Source: Gigaspora rosea (taxonomy: Eukaryota > Glomeromycota > Glomeromycetes > Diversisporales > Gigasporaceae). Taken from it: DNA of 64,000 nt. The stretch lies in NCBI GenBank assembly GCA_003550325.1, contig QKWP01001111.1, positions 36,315 through 100,314 of the forward strand, written 5' to 3'. Position numbers and translations under genes: made by a program. The stretch's first letter is position 1, and each line of letters begins with the position of its first letter. Below are positions 46,800 to 56,357 of the stretch, in pieces. The notes below the pieces were generated by a model, which was not told the DNA's origin, made no database searches, and saw nothing but the letters and a program-made list of their open reading frames with translations.

Positions 46800-48350
46800 C
46801 CCCACTTAAGATTGAGTTCCATGAGACTATTTTTTTTGTTAGGGCCCTTTCGACAAACATTCCACCAGGTCAAAGATCTTCTTTTTTTCATCATGCTGGC
46901 ATTTCTGAATTCGGACCTCCACAAGACATATGATTGGGTTTTTTTCTTTTGATCCATTTTTATTTCCTTGATTTTTTTTTCAAATTCATTCTTCTCACTC
47001 CGATTTTAGCAGTTTAGTTCAAAACTTTCATAATTTTAATTATAGAATTCTCTCAGATGGAATTGGCCATTCCATTGAACTTCCTCCACACTTTTTAAAT
47101 ACAATTCGAGTGCTTCTTTCTTTCTATTGTTAATCCCAATTTAATAGCAGAATCCATCATTAAACATCTCTTTTTGTTATCGTTATTAGCAGATTTCTAA
47201 TCATGGCCGATTGCTTCATTTTCATTCGACTCAACTCCAATTCCTTCTTGGTCACTAACATTCAACGTTACTTTGATTTCAGCATGTTCTATTCCAGTCA
47301 GTTTATTTTCTTCATGCCACTTGTTCATCCTTCGAAATTCCTCAACCTTCCTTGTCCATGATTCACACACACGGCGTAAAGCTTCTCCATCTCATTCAAC
47401 TGTCAATCGAAACTTACCAATTTTTTTTGACCACATTTCGCAAGCACAATGTAATGTTTTTCCTTCAATAGGTACTTCCAATATATCCTCCTTATTTCCT
47501 TCGTTTCTGTCTTCAACGTCATCAACCAATGTTTCATGATCATTTTTATACAGAGATTCACTATTCACTACTTCTCCTTTTTTAGTTCTATTTGATGATC
47601 TTTTGCCTTGTCCTTTTCAAGATTCATTTTCGCAGATTCTTGCTAAGGTTTGGGCTCTTCAGGCTTCGTAAATTCTGGAATCCAGTTCTTCAACACTTCA
47701 AGATAGGCATTAGCAAGACTTTCCAGAACCATTTTGAGGCCTAACTTGCCTTCCACTTGCTTCGAGTTCTTCTCTATATTTGTTAAGCCTTCATTGTCGT
47801 CTTCTATTAGGAGTTCTGGGACGTAATACGACTCAATGTCTTCGTTACCGATGGCTTTCTTTTTCGGGGCTTTACTAAGCAAGTTTTAGGGTTTCGTATA
47901 GACTTTTTGCTCCTAGGGTTAACTACAGGAAGTTTAATACGTGGAAATTGACAACTCTAGTTTTTTTGAAGTTTTCTTTGCGCTAAATAGAACTGTAAGG
48001 GTCACGAAAAATAGGTGATGTTGATACTTTTATGCAAGGAGGCAAGTATATAGTGTTTTCTTCTTCAATTATATCTTTTAACACTTTTACTATAAAATTC
48101 AAGGCCTGGGGCATTTGTTCTTCACGGATTTCAGAGTTACCGAATGCTTCATTAATGATTTCTTGGACTTCCACGGCTTGTTTCTCAGAAAGTATTTCGA
48201 ATAAAGCAGTACACTTTTTCTCCAACCTCCTTATATCCGGGTCTTTACTAAATATATAATTTTTTTTCTTTTTCTGAATACAAAGCCTTCTTTTCTATGC
48301 TTTTTCAGGGCTCTTCTTTTCATTTCAGGGACTTCTTGGCATACGGGATG
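46800..48350 (-). pseudogene. Decayed Gag-like protein of the LTR element
   Basis: A minus-strand frame beginning near 48390 with MKRTMYLNEGTTPSRMPRSP runs toward 46800 broken by scattered stops and shifts. The longest clean pieces are 48225-47983 (ALFEILSEKQAVEVQEIINE, then acidic helices) and 47882-47643 (SYYVPELLIEDDNEGLTN). Later pieces include CACEMWSKKIGKFRLTVE, and MKKRRSLTWWNVCRKGP close to the left LTR. The protein is highly charged and helical, as Gag proteins are, but no zinc knuckle or protease motif is clear. Role as Gag is inferred from position only. Confidence 0.6.
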
Positions 48351-48529
48351 GCGTAGTACCTTCGTTAAGATACATAGTTCTCTTCATTATATTTATTTCT
48401 TTATTCATCTATTTATTCAAAAACTTCTTTATAATTTGTATAATTTATGGTTGCTGAATACTAATTATTAAAAATCTTTTTTTTTGTATCAGGGTAGTCG
48501 ACGTTTCAGATCTCCAGTCACTACCAAAA

Positions 48530-49067
48530 TGACAACCCTAGTATCAGCAGGTCTATCAATGAATCATGAGGTCAGTTTAGTACAACTGTCAAAAGGGTAA
48601 GTTTGGGTCGAAAGAAGCATGTTAGATTTGGCTAAGTGGTTGGGCAGTGTTTCAGGCTTGCATATTAAAACTTAAGCATAGTATAGCAATTAACGAATGT
48701 GTACAAATTTATTATGTATCAGGTTATAGGTACTTTTATTATTTTAATAGAGACAAGTTTGAAATCATTTTTATTTGTGGTATATGATATATGAGTTATT
48801 AAAGCAAAGTGGGAAATGAATGTCATTCCCCAAGGGCTCAAAGGCCTTTATTTATAATTATTTTATTAACTGTTTACATCCGCATTGATCATAATGATCA
48901 GTATAATCATAAGTATCATTATGATAATAGCTATTATCCTGAGCAAAATTATTCTAACTATCAACTTGAACAAAATAATCTAAGATATCCTGCTGGCAAA
49001 CCCAAAATAAGAGATGCCTGAAGTCACAAGGTGCATGCCTGCTACAGGTCACGTTTCTAGTCTCACA
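48530..49067 (-). repeat. 5' LTR of the gag-only retrotransposon
   Basis: Pairs with 46255-46793. On the minus strand it ends CTAGGGTTGTCA, then TTTTGGTAGTGACTGG, the probable tRNA primer-binding site. Confidence 0.88.
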
Positions 49068-49981
49068 ATGTTTCATGATTATAATTGGACAATGTTTTTA
49101 TTACTAGCAAAAACCCGTAATTCTATCACAGAAAATTTTGAAAGAAATTTAAATTTTGAGGATTTATTGAGGGCATTTGTTTTATATTATTTATTTTATT
49201 TATATGAAAAAGCGATTCATGCTTGAGAATTTTTGTAATTATTAAACTAAACAGTGCACCGTACATTCCAATGCACTCTCATGGTTTATACTAATTTTGA
49301 CCCTATCCCTAATACTTACTCTAATGTAACTCAGTACATAAAGGGCACAAATTGCACAAATGTACTATTTGGATTAATCATATAATACTTTCTTGTTAAA
49401 TTAGTAGTAAATACATAGAATATTAAATTAGAAGTAAATGCATAGAATATTATTTTGTTAAATTAGAGATAAATATATTAAATATTATTTTGTAAAATTA
49501 GATGTAAATACATAGAATTATTAATTCAAATATTTATTCTTTTAATTAAATAAGTTATAATAAAGAAAACTTATAAATAGCTATGCAATCTCATAATTGT
49601 ATAATATATTAGTAGATTTATTTGTTAACAAGTAAAAAATTCATTGTACTTCAGTTATTCTAAAGTATAAAATTCTTATTAAAAATATATGAATAAATAA
49701 AAATCTGATAAATAATATAGTATTAGGTTAATTTTAATAATATCTTCAAATTGAGCTTTATATAAAAACCAATGAGTTATAATTCTGGTCAAAATTCTTT
49801 AAAATTTGACCAAATGATTAACAATTTTAATCGGAATTACAGTATAACTCTTAACTAAAACTGTAGTATTAAGTCAGACATGTTTTTTAGCCCAATCGTT
49901 TCTAAATTCTAGTTAATAAAAGTTAATTTTAATTTTGACCAGAATTAGAAAAGTTTGGGCAAAAATGTCCAGTTTAATACT

Positions 49982-50142
49982 GTTGCATCTAAAGCAGCCC
50001 CTATCTAAAGTAGTGCCTGACTAAAATCAAGCCCCGAAATTAGATCTTTGTGCATGAATTAAATTGTAATTTTAGTTAGGGCACTACTTTAGATATATAA
50101 AGTAGCTACTTTAGTTAGGAGGCTACTTTAGATGCATCAATA
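49982..50142. repeat. Short inverted-repeat element shared by both duplication copies, copy 2
   Basis: TTGCATCTAAAGCAGCCCC is inverted at the right as TTGATGCATCTAAAGTAGCC. Counterpart of 27491-27650. Confidence 0.65.
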
Positions 50143-50540
50143 CTCTTACCTTTATTAGAATAATCTGGTGATGTATCAGTTCTGAACAAGACCTTTCACA
50201 GATTGGTTTCAGACTGAGACTAATAAGGATCATGGACTATTGGACTGGTTTTGTAAATATAACCTGTGATATTCATATTACCCAACCCAATTTCTTGAGC
50301 AGGTATAATATAAATCATGTTGATTGATTACATTGGATGGTAAATTATGTAATTTCTGGCCAATAAGATCTTATACATTAGGATATGACATAATCATTAA
50401 AGGGCCATTTTTGAGGCTGAGAATAAGACTGGACTGGACTGATGTACCCCTAACCAAATCTAATGTTTATATATACCAGCCAATAGATTTAAAGATTGAC
50501 AGATTATCTGAATTTATCAATAAAATTTTTCATCAATCCA

Positions 50541-50785
50541 AAGAATCACAGGGTGATCATTTTTAAATAACAATTAAAAAAAGTATCTGGCTTTGAATTT
50601 AATATGCTAGTCTGGACCTCAAAGGGGCTCAGTTTGCAAGCTCATTGAATTCAAAGCCAGATGCATTATTATTGGATTCAAAACTTCAGTAACAGATTTA
50701 TTTTTATTTTCTTTATAACAAATAAATAACTTGAGCTTAATCAAGTATATTTAGTGTATAAATAGTACTTATACAATCTAGAGTT
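50541..50785. repeat. Dispersed 235-bp repeat, copy 2
   Basis: Matches 17731-17965, including TTTGAATTTAATATGC, CAAAGGGGCTCAGTTTGC and TTGAATTCAAAGCCAGATGC. It adjoins the end of the segmental duplication. Confidence 0.7.
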
Positions 50786-52351
50786 AATATCCAGATTATT
50801 TTTATATCTAGATTCAACTAATAATTCAAACATTATCTGGTTTAATCCAAATTTGAATATATTATTAAATTCTGATATAATATATTTAAATTTAAAATTA
50901 TGACAGATTTAATTATATATCTGAATTTAATAATAATTTGATTTAGTTATAATCTGGATTTAATTATAATTCAGATTTATCTAATTTATAATTTTTACAA
51001 GCAATCTTCAAAATTTCTGATTGGGTTTTTAGATCAGTATTTAGCTTTAGTGATTAGTAGGTTCTATAGCAAAATTATTAGCTAGGCACTTTTTATTTAA
51101 TAAATATTTATGATTTCATTAGTAACAATTTAGTGATTTGGGGCAAATTATTCATGGCTCTGCCAACTAGGATTTGATATATTCCAACAAGAATTTTTTT
51201 AAATTTATATAGAATGCCTAATTGGCTAAAAAAAAACTATTTTACACAATAATTGTTAGCTTTACAGTAGAATACTATATAAAATATATATATATAATCC
51301 AAATATCCCCTTATAATAAAATTGTCATCTTATTACGTGTGTCTATTACATTTTTACCAATCATTCTATTCTTGTGAATCGGAGTATCATAATTGTCTGG
51401 TACATTTTACCAATCATTTTGTACATACGAAAAATGATGGCATAAATAGTCATAATCACATGTCGAAATTTGCAATTATTATATCAAATAAACATTATCC
51501 CTTATATCTATATTATTTAATTTTTATATAATTATATATATGTATATTATTTTAATTTTGAGTTCGTGCGCTTGATGTTTTTGATTGGTCATAACTAGAA
51601 AACGTGATCAGGGCGTAAGAAAAACAATTCGACAATTGTTTTATATATTGATGTGTTAAAAATGACGATAAAATTACTTACTTTTTAAATCTGTAATTAT
51701 TGTGACATTTGATCATTTGCATGTTAATGCATAATATCGTAATAGATTCATAATTTGTCTATTACTGTGAATTAATTATTTCGATTATTTTTTAAAAATC
51801 AACTTTTGCTCTTTAAGTACACTTTGATCTTTCGAAATTTAGAAAATTGCTTCTGTTCTTATACACACTTTGTATCTTTAAAATTAAATTAACTGAGATA
51901 TAGATAATGAACGAATAATAGTAGAATAGAAGCATAGTAGTTTGGGACTAGCAAGATAGTTAGTAGAGTTAGTAGCACTGTAGTATTTTTATTTATTTTT
52001 TTTCTTTTTTTTTAATACAATACTAACTTTTCGTGTGGTAACAAATGTAGCAAGCATGTTAGTTTGGGACATAGCAAGATAGTAGCACGGTAGTTTTTTT
52101 TATATACAATATTAACGGTTCTTTTTTTCTTTGAATGAAATATAACATGATAATGAATATAGTATGATAATAGAAGCATGATAGTTCGGAGCATTAGTAA
52201 TATGGTAATATTTTATTTTATATTTTATGTGGGACACTTAAAGAACACTAAACTCAGTGATTATTGCGAATTGTGTTACTCTTGAAATAATCACATCTAA
52301 TTTGATTGGTCAAAAAAAGATAAACAAAATCAGGTGATGCATTTCAAAACT
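50786..52351. other. AT-rich spacer with local repeats, no gene seen
   Basis: 50786-51000 is filled with ATAATCTGGATTTAATTATA-like words in both orientations. 51925-52200 has three loose copies of AGCATAGTAGTTTGGGAC followed by AGCAAGATAG. No coding or RNA gene recognised. Confidence 0.5.
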
Positions 52352-52360
52352 ACCCTAGAT

Positions 52361-53482
52361 GCAAATCTTACGTTTTTGATACTCCTGCACTTACTTTTTT
52401 GATATTTCTGTATGTACCCCAAAATTACGCTTACTTTTTTGATGCAGATCTGCATATATACACGTGACTTGTGTTATACAAAGGCCAAGTGCATTGTTTT
52501 TGCAAAATAATTTTTAGTTACACACCGCTAATGTTGTGTAATATTACACAGGTCTAATTTTGCCCGGCATTAAGCTTAATGCTGGTGGGCACTATCATGA
52601 TAATGCCCTCGGCGGGGTTAGACATAATTTCGGCCCACCCTAACCCTAAATCTAGTGGTACCCTAACTGGCATTAAGCTTAATGCTGGTGGGCACTATCA
52701 TAATAATGCCCCGGCGGAGTTAGACATAATTCCGGCCCACCCTAACCCTAAATCTAGGAACCCTAAAAACTAATTGTTCGAAGCAACATCCAATCACAGT
52801 ACATATACTAGATGCATATATTGTGTAACTAGTATATGTACTGTGATTGGATGTTGCTTCGAACAATTAGTTTTTAGGGTTCCTAGATTTAGGGTTATAG
52901 TGGGCCGGAATTATGTCTAACCCTGCCGGGTCATTATCATGATAGTGCCCACTAGCATTAAGCTTAATGCCGGGTTAGGGTACCATTAGATTTAGGGTTA
53001 GGGTGGGCCGGAATTATGTCTAATCCCGCCAGGGGCATTATCATGATAGTGCCCACCAGTATTAAGCTTAATGCCTGTTATGTGGTTAGAGTACCACTAG
53101 ATTTAGGGTTAGGGTGGGCCAGAATTATGTCTAACCCCGCCGGGGGTATTATTATAATAGTGCCCACCAGCATTAAGCTTAATGCCAGGCAAAATTAAAC
53201 TTGTGTAACATTACATGACATTAGTAGCGTGTAACCAAAAATTATTTTTGCAAAAACAATACACAGGGCCTTTGTGTAACACAAGTCACATATATATATG
53301 CAGCATACAGGAGTATCAAAAAAGTAAGTGCAAGAGTATCAAAAACGTAAGATTTGCACCTTTGTGTAACACAAGTCACGTGTATATATGCAGATCTGCA
53401 TCAAAAAAGTAAGCGTAATTTTGGGGTACATACAGGAGTATCAAAAAAGTAAGTGCAGGAGTATCAAAAACGTAAGTTTTGC
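52361..53482. repeat. Left palindrome of the composite element
   Basis: Each arm runs: end repeat (ACGTTTTTGATACTCCTGCA, CTTACTTTTTTGATGCAGAT), ACACGTGACTTGTG, then tandem 105-115 bp units, then a near-perfect central palindrome around TCCAATCACAGTACATATAC at about 52780-52860. Two tandem units are on the left and three on the right. Each unit has the palindrome GGCATTAAGCTTAATGC, then ACTATCATGATAATGCCC, GACATAATTCCGGCCCACC and CTAACCCTAAATC. The right arm also carries a partial repeat of the terminal sequence (53275-53360). Confidence 0.9.
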
Positions 53483-53551
53483 GTCATAATTGGTCACTTT
53501 GCAGATCATGTGCCAACCGGCCAATCAAAATTTATTATAAATGATAATATA

Positions 53552-53736
53552 TAGTCGCACCCCTCTAAGTTCCCCCTAAGTGCATGGTTTCTCTTTAAGT
53601 GCACGCCTCCCTTGGTCCCAAACAATATAACAATTATAAATTTTAACCCCTCAAAATGCAAACCCCCTCTAAGTGCATATTTTGCCTTTTTTTCACTATG
53701 GTCCCGATGGCATGCACTTAAGGGGGGGTGCGACTG
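53552..53736. mobile_element. Tc1/mariner-like MITE (CAGTYGCACC variant), 185 bp
   Basis: Ends TAGTCGCACCCCTCTAAGT and, from the right, CAGTCGCACCCCCCCTTAAG; TA on both sides (53550-53551, 53737-53738). Inside are GTGCA and TTGGTCCCAAACAATATAAC words also present, inverted, in 41735-41928. Confidence 0.8.
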
Positions 53737-54026
53737 TACTGATATAACGATAATAATGTAAAAACCTATCATAACAAAGACGTTAAAATGTTATGGGCGT
53801 GGGGTTTATGCATGTAATTAGTTCGGATAAATACTTGTTGCTACCAGTTAATTAAAGAGCGTTAAGGGAATAATAGATAAATGTATATATTATTCTACCG
53901 AAAAGAAATATTTATGATTTGTATCATATATTGTCTACCGAATAGAGTACAATATTTTGTTAAACGTTATGTACAAGTTTATTTATATGTTACAGATAGT
54001 TAAAAATCTACCTTTCCTTCTGCGAA

Positions 54027-54953
54027 GCAAATCTTACGTTTTTGATACTCCTGCACTTACTTTTTTGATACTCCTGTAAGTACCCCAAAATTAAGCTTAC
54101 TTTTTTGATGCAGATCTGCATATATACACGTGACTTGTGCTACACAAAGGCCCAGTGCATTGTTTTTGCAAAAATAATTTTTGGTTATACACCACTAATG
54201 TCGTAGAACATTACACAAGTTTAATTTTGTCTAGCATTAAGCTTAATGCTAATGGGCACTATCATGATAATACCTCCGGCGGGTTAGACATAATTCCGGC
54301 CCACCCTAACCCTAAATCTAGTGGTACTCTAACCATATAACAGGCATTAAGCTTAATGCTGGTGGGCACTATCATGATAATGCCCCGGCGGGGTTAGACA
54401 TAATTCCGGCCCACCCTAACCCCAAATCTAGGAACCCTAAAAACTAATTGTTTGAAGCAACATCCAATCATAGTATATATACTATTATACAACATATGCA
54501 TCTAGTATATGTACTGTGATTGGATGTTGCTTCGAACAATTAGTTTTTAGGGTTCCTAGATTTAGGGTTAGGGTGTGCCGGAATTATGTCTAACCCCGCC
54601 GGGGCATTATCATGATAGTGCCCACTAGCATTAAGCTTAATGCCGGGTTAGGGTACCACTGATTTAGGGTTAGGGTGGGCCGGAATTATGTCTAACCCTA
54701 TCGGGGGCATTATCATGATAGTGCCCACCAGCATTAAGCTTAATGCCAGGCAAAATTAGACCTGTGTAACATTATACAACATTAGCAGTGTGTAACCAAA
54801 AATTATTTTTGCAAAAACAATGCACTTGGCCTTTGTGTAACATAAATCACGTGTATATATGCAGATCTGCATCAAAAAAGTAAGCGTAATTTTGGGGTAC
54901 ATACAGAAGTATCAAAAAAGTAAGTGCAGGAGTATCAAAAACGTAAGATTTGC
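54027..54953. repeat. Right palindrome of the composite element
   Basis: Same organisation as 52361-53482 with two tandem GGCATTAAGCTTAATGC units per arm and a central palindrome at about 54440-54545. Sequence similarity to the left palindrome is very high throughout, suggesting recent duplication or gene conversion. Confidence 0.9.
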
Positions 54954-54962
54954 ACCCTAGAT

Positions 54963-55309
54963 CGTCACTATCATGTGATTTTTGGCCGTAATGTAACACA
55001 AACAAAAAATCAAACCAAAACGGTTGCTTTTTCAAAAATTGCTCATTTTACTAAAATTTGCATAAGAAATCACCTTTCACGCCCTAACAAAAAAATTCTT
55101 TAAGCAATTTTATTAGTAGCATCAAGCCCTATAAAAACCCTAATCCTAACTTAAACAAACTTGAGGTATTTTGCATTTTAATTACATAGAACATGATGTG
55201 CGCTAGTGTGTGTAACTGTTATGTATTTAATACGAAATCAAACCAAGAAAACTTTTTGTAAGTATAAAAGCTGATAACCCTTACCATCCGCAACTAACCC
55301 TAACCTATC
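54963..55309. other. Spacer, no gene seen
   Basis: AT-rich sequence with several AACCCTAA-type words; no feature recognised. Confidence 0.45.
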
Positions 55310-55924
55310 TGTTACTAATGTTATAGAATAGGTTTTTTATTATTAAAAATCTAGAACATTCTAAGAATAGTTTAGCGTAACATAGTTGAGACACAGAATA
55401 ATATAGAAGGATCCTTTATACCTTTATACCTTTATACCTTTATATCTTTATACCTTTATATCTTTATACCTTTATACCTTTATACCTTTATACCTTTATA
55501 CCTTTATACCTTTATACCTTTATACCTTTATACCATTATACCTTTATACTTTTATACTTTTATACTTTATTACTATACTTTTATACTTTTATACTTTTAC
55601 ACGAATGTATTCCTAAAAAGATATATAAACCCTAGCTTTCTGACCTTCTACCCACAAGCTTTTAGCTTAGACTCAGACTTCCCTTTCTCCTCCCTCCAAT
55701 ACTTAAATAATTGTATCTCTCTAATATTATTATCTAAATTACTAAAATATATCTTTGATAAAATAAATAATACTCTTGTTAATTAATAAATATAAACTGA
55801 ACCGCTCTAGTGAAGTAATATCTCACTCCCACACCTATTCATATCTTCTCTGACTCTTACAAGATCCCTGTCACTGTGTGCTATGTTGCAAGTACTATAT
55901 AGAAGGCTATAGTCACTTGTAACA
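55310..55924 (+). repeat. Probable 5' LTR of the Ty3/gypsy element
   Basis: Begins TGTTAC, matching the six bases after the purine tract at 63529, and ends GTAACA directly before TTTTGGTGCCTTCTAGC. With no 3' partner in the window the left boundary is inferred. It contains the 8-bp microsatellite at 55413-55597, then TATATAAACCCTAGC (a possible TATA box near 55623) and a pyrimidine-rich leader. Confidence 0.55.
55413..55597. repeat. TTTATACC microsatellite
   Basis: About twenty 8-bp units of TTTATACC, decaying to TTTATACT at the right end. It lies inside the probable 5' LTR. Confidence 0.9.
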
Positions 55925-55927
55925 TTT

Positions 55928-55941
55928 TGGTGCCTTCTAGC
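55928..55941 (+). promoter_or_regulatory. Primer-binding site of the Ty3/gypsy element
   Basis: TGGTGCCTTCTAGC follows the LTR end after TTT. TGG is the complement of a tRNA 3' CCA end, as in other LTR elements; which tRNA is not determined. Confidence 0.6.
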
Positions 55942-56056
55942 AGAAATCATTTAAAACAGCCGGAACACTAGGACCTCTCTTCCTTCACTCTGCAAGGATA
56001 TTTCTTTGGCTACCTCCTCTCTTCTCGCTCCTAATTAAATAATTGTTTTTTTGGGG

Positions 56057-56181
56057 TTTTCCTGTCGAATTGAAAAAGATTCGTTCAGAAGGGCATACTT
56101 GAAGCCTCTTGCATTTGTTGCACCGGTATTTTCCTGTCGAATTGAAAAAGATTCGTTCAGAAGGGCATACTTGAAGCCTCT
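56057..56181. repeat. 72-bp period tandem duplication in the leader
   Basis: A 53-bp segment starting TTTTCCTGTCGAATTGAAAA occurs at 56057-56109 and again, identical, at 56129-56181. It lies in the untranslated leader between primer site and Gag. Confidence 0.9.
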
Positions 56182-56357
56182 GCTTTTGTAGCATTTGTCA
56201 TTTGTTTTAGTATTTTGTTTTGTTAATTTTCTGTTAGTTTTAGAACCAGATTAGAAACACTCTTACCTCTTAGTTAGTACATTGAAACTCTCACCTATTT
56301 TCTCACCAGTTTAGTTAAAAAAAAAGAGTTTTAGTTGTTAAACTTCTAGGTCTCTTT

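Larger units (their letters stand above)
46255..49067 (-). mobile_element. Non-autonomous LTR retrotransposon (gag-like only), minus orientation
   Basis: Two LTRs of 539 and 538 bp (46255-46793, 48530-49067) start TGACAACCCTAGTAT and end CTCACA. On the minus strand, the purine tract AAGTGGGGAAGAAA directly precedes the left LTR and a TTTTGGTAGTGACTGG primer-site-like stretch follows the right LTR, fixing the orientation. Only about 1.7 kb lies between; no protease, RT or integrase is seen. It is inserted just downstream of the MFS pseudogene, and the uninserted equivalent is at about 24020-24035 in duplication copy 1. No clean target duplication was found. Confidence 0.85.
40350..50480. repeat. 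Segmental duplication, copy 2 (carries the broken MFS gene)
   Basis: Counterpart of 21650-29415. Matching blocks are 40350-40585, 41669-41734, 41929-42606, 44961-46254, 49068-49250, 49310-49570, 49706-50200 and 50201-50480. Copy-2-specific insertions account for most of the extra length: elements at 40586, 41735, 42607 and 46255. Confidence 0.85.
52361..54953. mobile_element. Composite foldback transposon, perfect 9-bp target duplication (MULE-like)
   Basis: Two long palindromes (52361-53482 and 54027-54953) enclose a 544-bp centre. The outermost ends are both GCAAATCTTACGTTTTTGAT in inverted orientation, and the whole 2593-bp block is flanked by ACCCTAGAT at 52352-52360 and 54954-54962. Nine-base duplications plus long, internally repetitive terminal inverted repeats are typical of Mutator-like elements (established knowledge); assignment to that group is inference. 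No transposase is present. The centre holds a Tc1/mariner-like MITE (53552-53736) and otherwise unrecognised DNA. Confidence 0.85.

Noticed and set aside
52579..54340. Short open frames in the foldback arms
   Set aside because: They repeat in each unit and on both strands because of the palindromic arrays.
52616..54700. Subtelomere or telomere suggested by CCCTAACCCTAAA words
   Set aside because: The motif occurs once per 105-115 bp unit rather than in tandem runs, and the block is bounded by a target duplication, so it is part of the element.
55985..56194. Minus-strand 69-codon open frame with an internal repeat
   Set aside because: It is the shadow of the 72-bp tandem duplication in the Ty3 leader.
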